NCBI RefSeq assembly: GCF_019175385.1
Contig: NC_083340.1
Span: forward strand, 14,954,336 to 15,018,335
Direction: 5' to 3'
Length of the DNA: 64,000 nucleotides
DNA from: Lycium barbarum
Taxonomy: Eukaryota > Streptophyta > Magnoliopsida > Solanales > Solanaceae
In this document: positions 60,393-64,000 of the stretch, in pieces
Numbering within the stretch: position 1 is the stretch's first letter
Layout: the number at the start of each line of letters is the position of its first letter
Made by a program: the position numbers and the translations under genes
Notes under the pieces: generated by a model
Told to the model about the DNA's origin: nothing
What the model saw: the letters and a program-made list of their open reading frames with translations, nothing else
Databases searched by the model: none

Positions 60393-60675
60393 CAAAAATG
60401 GTCCCTTAACTATGATAGTAGGTTCAAAATAATCCCTTAACTATGCACTTAAAGGTTTTAGTCCTTTAAATTTGTTACAAAATAACAAAAATGGTCCCTT
60501 AACTATGAGAGTATGTTCAAAATAGTCCCTTAACTATGCACTTAACGGTTTTGGTCCTTTAAGTTTACCATAAGTTGACAAAACGGTCCCTTAACTATGA
60601 GGGTTGGTTAAAAATAGTTCCCTAAGTATGCACTTAACGGTTTTGTTCCTTAAGTTCACCAAAAGTTAACAGTTT
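60393..60675 (+). repeat. 94-bp tandem repeat, three copies, upstream of the SUN gene
   Basis: GGTCCCTTAACTATGA recurs at 60400, 60493 and 60585, with matching flanks at a spacing of about 93-94 bp. Each unit holds a second, half-unit TCCCTTAACTATGCACTTAA. It starts about 120 bp upstream of the SUN ATG, in the promoter region. Confidence 0.85.
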
Positions 60676-60803
60676 TAGTCTCTGACAAACTATTCATCGA
60701 ACTCTGTTCGTTAGATTTGACTAGAACTGTAAAAAAAAAAGAGAAAAATTAGCGAGAACTCACATCTAGAGGTACACATTATTAAAGAATGGTCAAATAC
60801 CTC

Positions 60804-61352
60804 GGGACAAAATTGACGGACGTCAGTCGGTTATAGGAAAAAACCTACAGACTTGATAATGTCAGAAAATGGTGTCTCGAAACACAAAGACCGACGGACT
60901 TTATCGATTAAAACTGAGGGAATCCATCGACTAAATAAAATACACTAGACTTTAGAAATAAATTAGAAATAGCAAAAACTAAAAAAGTTGTCACTACCAA
61001 AAACAAGCGAAAAAAATGATGGACGGAAACCGATGGATAAAATCGAGGGACACTATTTTTTAAAAAAAAATTTATTGTTTTTTACGAAAACCAACGGAAA
61101 TCCATCGGTTATTTTTTAGGAAAAATGCGCGGAAACTATTTAAAAAAAATCACTACACTGGAAGTATTTAGTTTTCTCTAGTTTTCAGTAAAAACGAATC
61201 TAGTGTATTTTACTTAGCGAATGGACTCCCTCGATTTTAATCGACAGAATCCGCCGGTCTTTGTGCTCCGAGACACTATTTTTTGACATTATCAAGTGTG
61301 TAGGTTTTTCCTCAGTTTTTTCCTATAACCGACTAACGTCCGTCAGTTTTGT
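60804..61352. mobile_element. Inverted-repeat DNA element cut by an LTR element
   Basis: The left arm (60804 to about 60950) begins GGGACAAAATTGACGGACGT. Its reverse complement is found, with scattered changes, at about 61196-61352. Only the last three bases of the right arm (CCC expected) are missing, because the LTR at 61353 follows directly. The centre is AT-rich, with short CACTA-like and GACGGA-type subrepeats and no transposase. Mutator- or CACTA-type non-autonomous elements are both possible. Confidence 0.75.
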
Positions 61353-64000
61353 TGTCACGGCCCGTCTAGGGGCCGTGACGAGTACCCGATACTTGTACCG
61401 AGCACCCCCTGTCTATCGTTTTACCTTTACCTCTTAGCAAGCCATGTAAACAGAGCCATTTTTTTTTTTTGAACATTAACATTAGCGGCGTCATTCTGAA
61501 CATAGACTAATAAACTTCGTTATCACTTATACATCAACATTAGCATGCCAAAACACCATATACCTAACTATACTTAACTGACTGCACATATCTGTCTACG
61601 AGCCTCTAGACATAGTACGTTTATACATAGAAAGGGCTGAGTACTGTCGTGCCCGAATATATATACACAAAATAGTACCAAGGAAGTGAGGCTCCGGAAT
61701 AACTGGAGCACTGTCAACACTGCTGGTAGAGCTTCTAAGTATCAAATCCGCCTGTCTGCTGACCTGCGCGGCATGAAACGCAGCGTCCACAAGAAGGGAC
61801 GTCAGTACGAATAGTGTACCGAGTATGTAAGGCATGAATAGTAGCATACGGAAAGCATAAAACGGAAATAACGACATAAGAGAATAATAGCACATGTCCT
61901 GAGGTAGAAACATAACCTGTATATATATATATACCCTTGGCAGGTGCTATGCGTACTTAGCTTTCCTTTAAGAATCTTTCCTTGTTCATATACATATACA
62001 TATAAAATAGGACATCTCATATTGCCGAGGCGTCGGCAGCCGATCCATTTAACCATAAATATACACATCCCGTGTCCGGGCATCCCGCGTCCGGGACGAT
62101 ATCATATCATGTAATGCCAACTGATCAGGTGGATATGCGTTCATTACGCTCTGCCCTTACCTCCATTTCCCCCGTATACATATGCATATATCATGTACAT
62201 ATATCAACGTCTATAGCTCTCTAGCTCTTTTATCATATACATATACGTGTGTCATGTAGGTACATCAGCGTCTATAGCGCTCTGATGCTTTTATCATATA
62301 CATATACGTGTGTCATGTAGGTACATCAGCGTCTATAGCGCTCTAGCTCTTTCGTCATGTGCATATTTTAAAAATATATACGCATATCCTACATACATTT
62401 ACATGTCTTATATGTATTTACGTATCCTATAAACATATATCTCATATGCACGCAGGAGAGCCCAAAGAAGCATCATGTAGTCATCGGAGTGACGTAAAGT
62501 CGGTAACCTCCGATTACATTATAGAATACTCGTGATCGCTTTGTCTCACCTTGAAGGAACGAGTATTTTAAGGTGAGACTATCAACGGGGAATAATATTA
62601 AAGTAAACGTAGAATGAAATCGGGGCATCATAGATGACAGTTCATAGACTTTGAAATCTTTTAGAAAATAAAGTCATAGCTAGGAAATATAAATAATATT
62701 CAAAAATTAGTTTTATCATTTTCATGTTTACATAAGATACTTAGCTTAGTCATCTTAGTCATAGAGTCGTTCCGGTAGTACGTATCATAGGCATATTCTC
62801 TTATCTAACATCATTGTTATCATTATCGTCATGGAAGTGCCCTCGTTAGAGGAGTCACAGTACTTATCATTTGGTAACGAAATCGGGATAAAAGTTCCCT
62901 TTGGATTCACTTTAAGTAAGTCAAGCAAGACTGTAAGGAAAAATCCGAGAGTAGCGGGCCCACCTCGGGCCGGATGGGGTGACGTATATGATTTACATAT
63001 ATTACGTGTCATGTCATTACTTGTGAGGGTCCTAGGGTAATCGGGTCCCACTTATGCAAGTTCTAAGGGTTTAAGAGGTCTTTCCATCATTTGCACACTT
63101 TCTAGTTCAATTCTATTGAACAAAAAGTGGAAAGCTTTAGGTGCGGATTCCGGGGGCTAGGGTTGTCCCGAGGCTCGTACCCGACTTATTACATCTAAGA
63201 CATGCCATAGAAAGAAGAGTGAAGCCTTACATACCTCTTTCCGCTTCTTTTGCTATTCCGAATTCACGTTGCAATCTCGTCAAAATCTGCAAATTGGTCA
63301 CATTTACCCAAACTTTCATTAGGGTACTTAGAGTTAGAATCTTAAGGAACCACTTGGCTACCGAAATTTCGGCAGCACCTCCTCTGTAAATATACCATCC
63401 TCAACATTCAACATAGCCAAATTCTCATCAATCACAATCCGGGAATTCAAACCCGGCCAAACTATTAACATAATTCAACAATCACACTAAAAATTCACAT
63501 ATTCCATTCAAGGTGCATTCCAACACTTCAATTAACATTCTACCTCCTTCAATACTCTCCAATTCCAATGAAACAACAATAACCTTATAATACATATATT
63601 CCAACAACATCATAGTAATACCATTACATGTCTTCCATACAAAAACATTATTTTCAATTTACACAAACTTCCAATTGCCAATACTTCACCAAACTTATCA
63701 AGTCTTTATTTGCGATATAACATCTACAACACAACGATTAAGATATTAATTACAACTCGCTCATTATTCTTTCACAACTCACCAATATACACGACTATAC
63801 ATCAAGTATACACGGCCACATATACCATGCACACTCACACGGCTCCAACATGTATACACCACTACAATCTCTCCAAACTCAATCAACTTCCATTTTCCAC
63901 ATATCATTCACAACAATAACAACTAAACACTAATTAAAATAATTGAAGCATGACTCCTACACACACATATATATACACGCCCATATACTATATTTCTCTC
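61353..64000 (-). mobile_element. Ty3-gypsy LTR (3' LTR or solo LTR), runs off right edge
   Basis: The + strand begins TGTCACGGCCC. Its reverse complement GGGCCGTGACA is an end I associate with Solanaceae Tekay/Del-like LTRs that precede a TGGTATCAGAGC PBS. Here that side abuts another transposon, not a PBS, so this is the outer end of a 3' or solo LTR on the - strand. It exceeds 2.6 kb and has no supported ORF. It contains the CGGAGTGACGTAAAGTCGG block shared with the fragment at 4191-5500. Confidence 0.6.
62170..62365 (+). repeat. 61-bp tandem repeat in the LTR
   Basis: About three copies of a 61-bp unit containing CATATACGTGTGTCATGTAG and CGTCTATAGC, the first diverged and the next two nearly identical. 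Confidence 0.8.

Noticed and set aside
62170..62365. Tandem array considered as a CRISPR-like or satellite structure
   Set aside because: Units are adjacent without spacers, there are only about three copies, and they lie inside a plant LTR.

Overview
The window is nuclear DNA of a flowering plant, most likely a member of the Solanaceae. The grounds are AT-rich intergenic DNA, spliceosomal introns, a nuclear-type tRNA-Leu, tRNA-derived poly(A) SINEs resembling the Solanaceae SolS type, an RTE-clade LINE ending in (TTG)n, and very long Ogre/Tat LTRs that start TGTTGACACCC and end GGTGCGACA. The family assignment is from memory of such repeats; no database was searched. Most of the window is transposable elements, many nested, with a few genes between them.

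Host genes. (1) A two-exon R2R3-MYB transcription factor, + strand, 25584-27072. (2) A single-exon inositol-tetrakisphosphate 1-kinase (ITPK1-like), - strand, 40689-41783. (3) A tRNA-Leu(UAG), + strand, 35109-35188. (4) A broken copy of a plant SUN-domain nuclear-envelope gene (SUN1/SUN2 type), - strand, 55779-60271. Its N-terminal exon and last exon are clear, the middle of the protein is not found, and each recognised exon carries a frameshift.

Layout. 1-4190: R-U5 and U3 of a giant Ogre/Tat LTR (- strand) with an expanded AAT-repeat block, inserted into an older LTR fragment (4191-5500). 5948-10852: a non-autonomous Athila-like element with a tRNA-Asp-type PBS and a short acidic ORF with two zinc knuckles. 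10853-13030: pieces of Ogre/Tat-like LTRs. 13036-13463: two hAT MITEs. 13742-17365: a full-length RTE LINE with a 950-codon ORF. 17666-18850: a Stowaway-like MITE and a TRIM. 22575-23395 and 24807-24992: inverted-repeat elements. Next comes the MYB gene. 28092-33453: a complete but mutated Copia element with 190-bp LTRs. Then a MITE, the tRNA, another MITE and two SINE insertions precede ITPK1. 46346-51318: a 5-kb solo Ogre/Tat LTR. 52727-54904: a long hairpin between direct repeats. The SUN pseudogene follows, with a SINE and a hAT element inside it and a 94-bp tandem repeat upstream. 60804-61352: an inverted-repeat element cut by an LTR element that runs off the right edge.

The host genes have no evident functional link. 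The MYB is a nuclear regulator, ITPK1 makes inositol polyphosphates, and SUN proteins anchor the nuclear envelope to the cytoskeleton. I saw no new multi-gene system. The more unusual signals are a splice donor conserved in three Ogre/Tat LTR leaders, the LINE with an intact frame but a lost catalytic aspartate, the SUN gene lesions, and the long hairpin.
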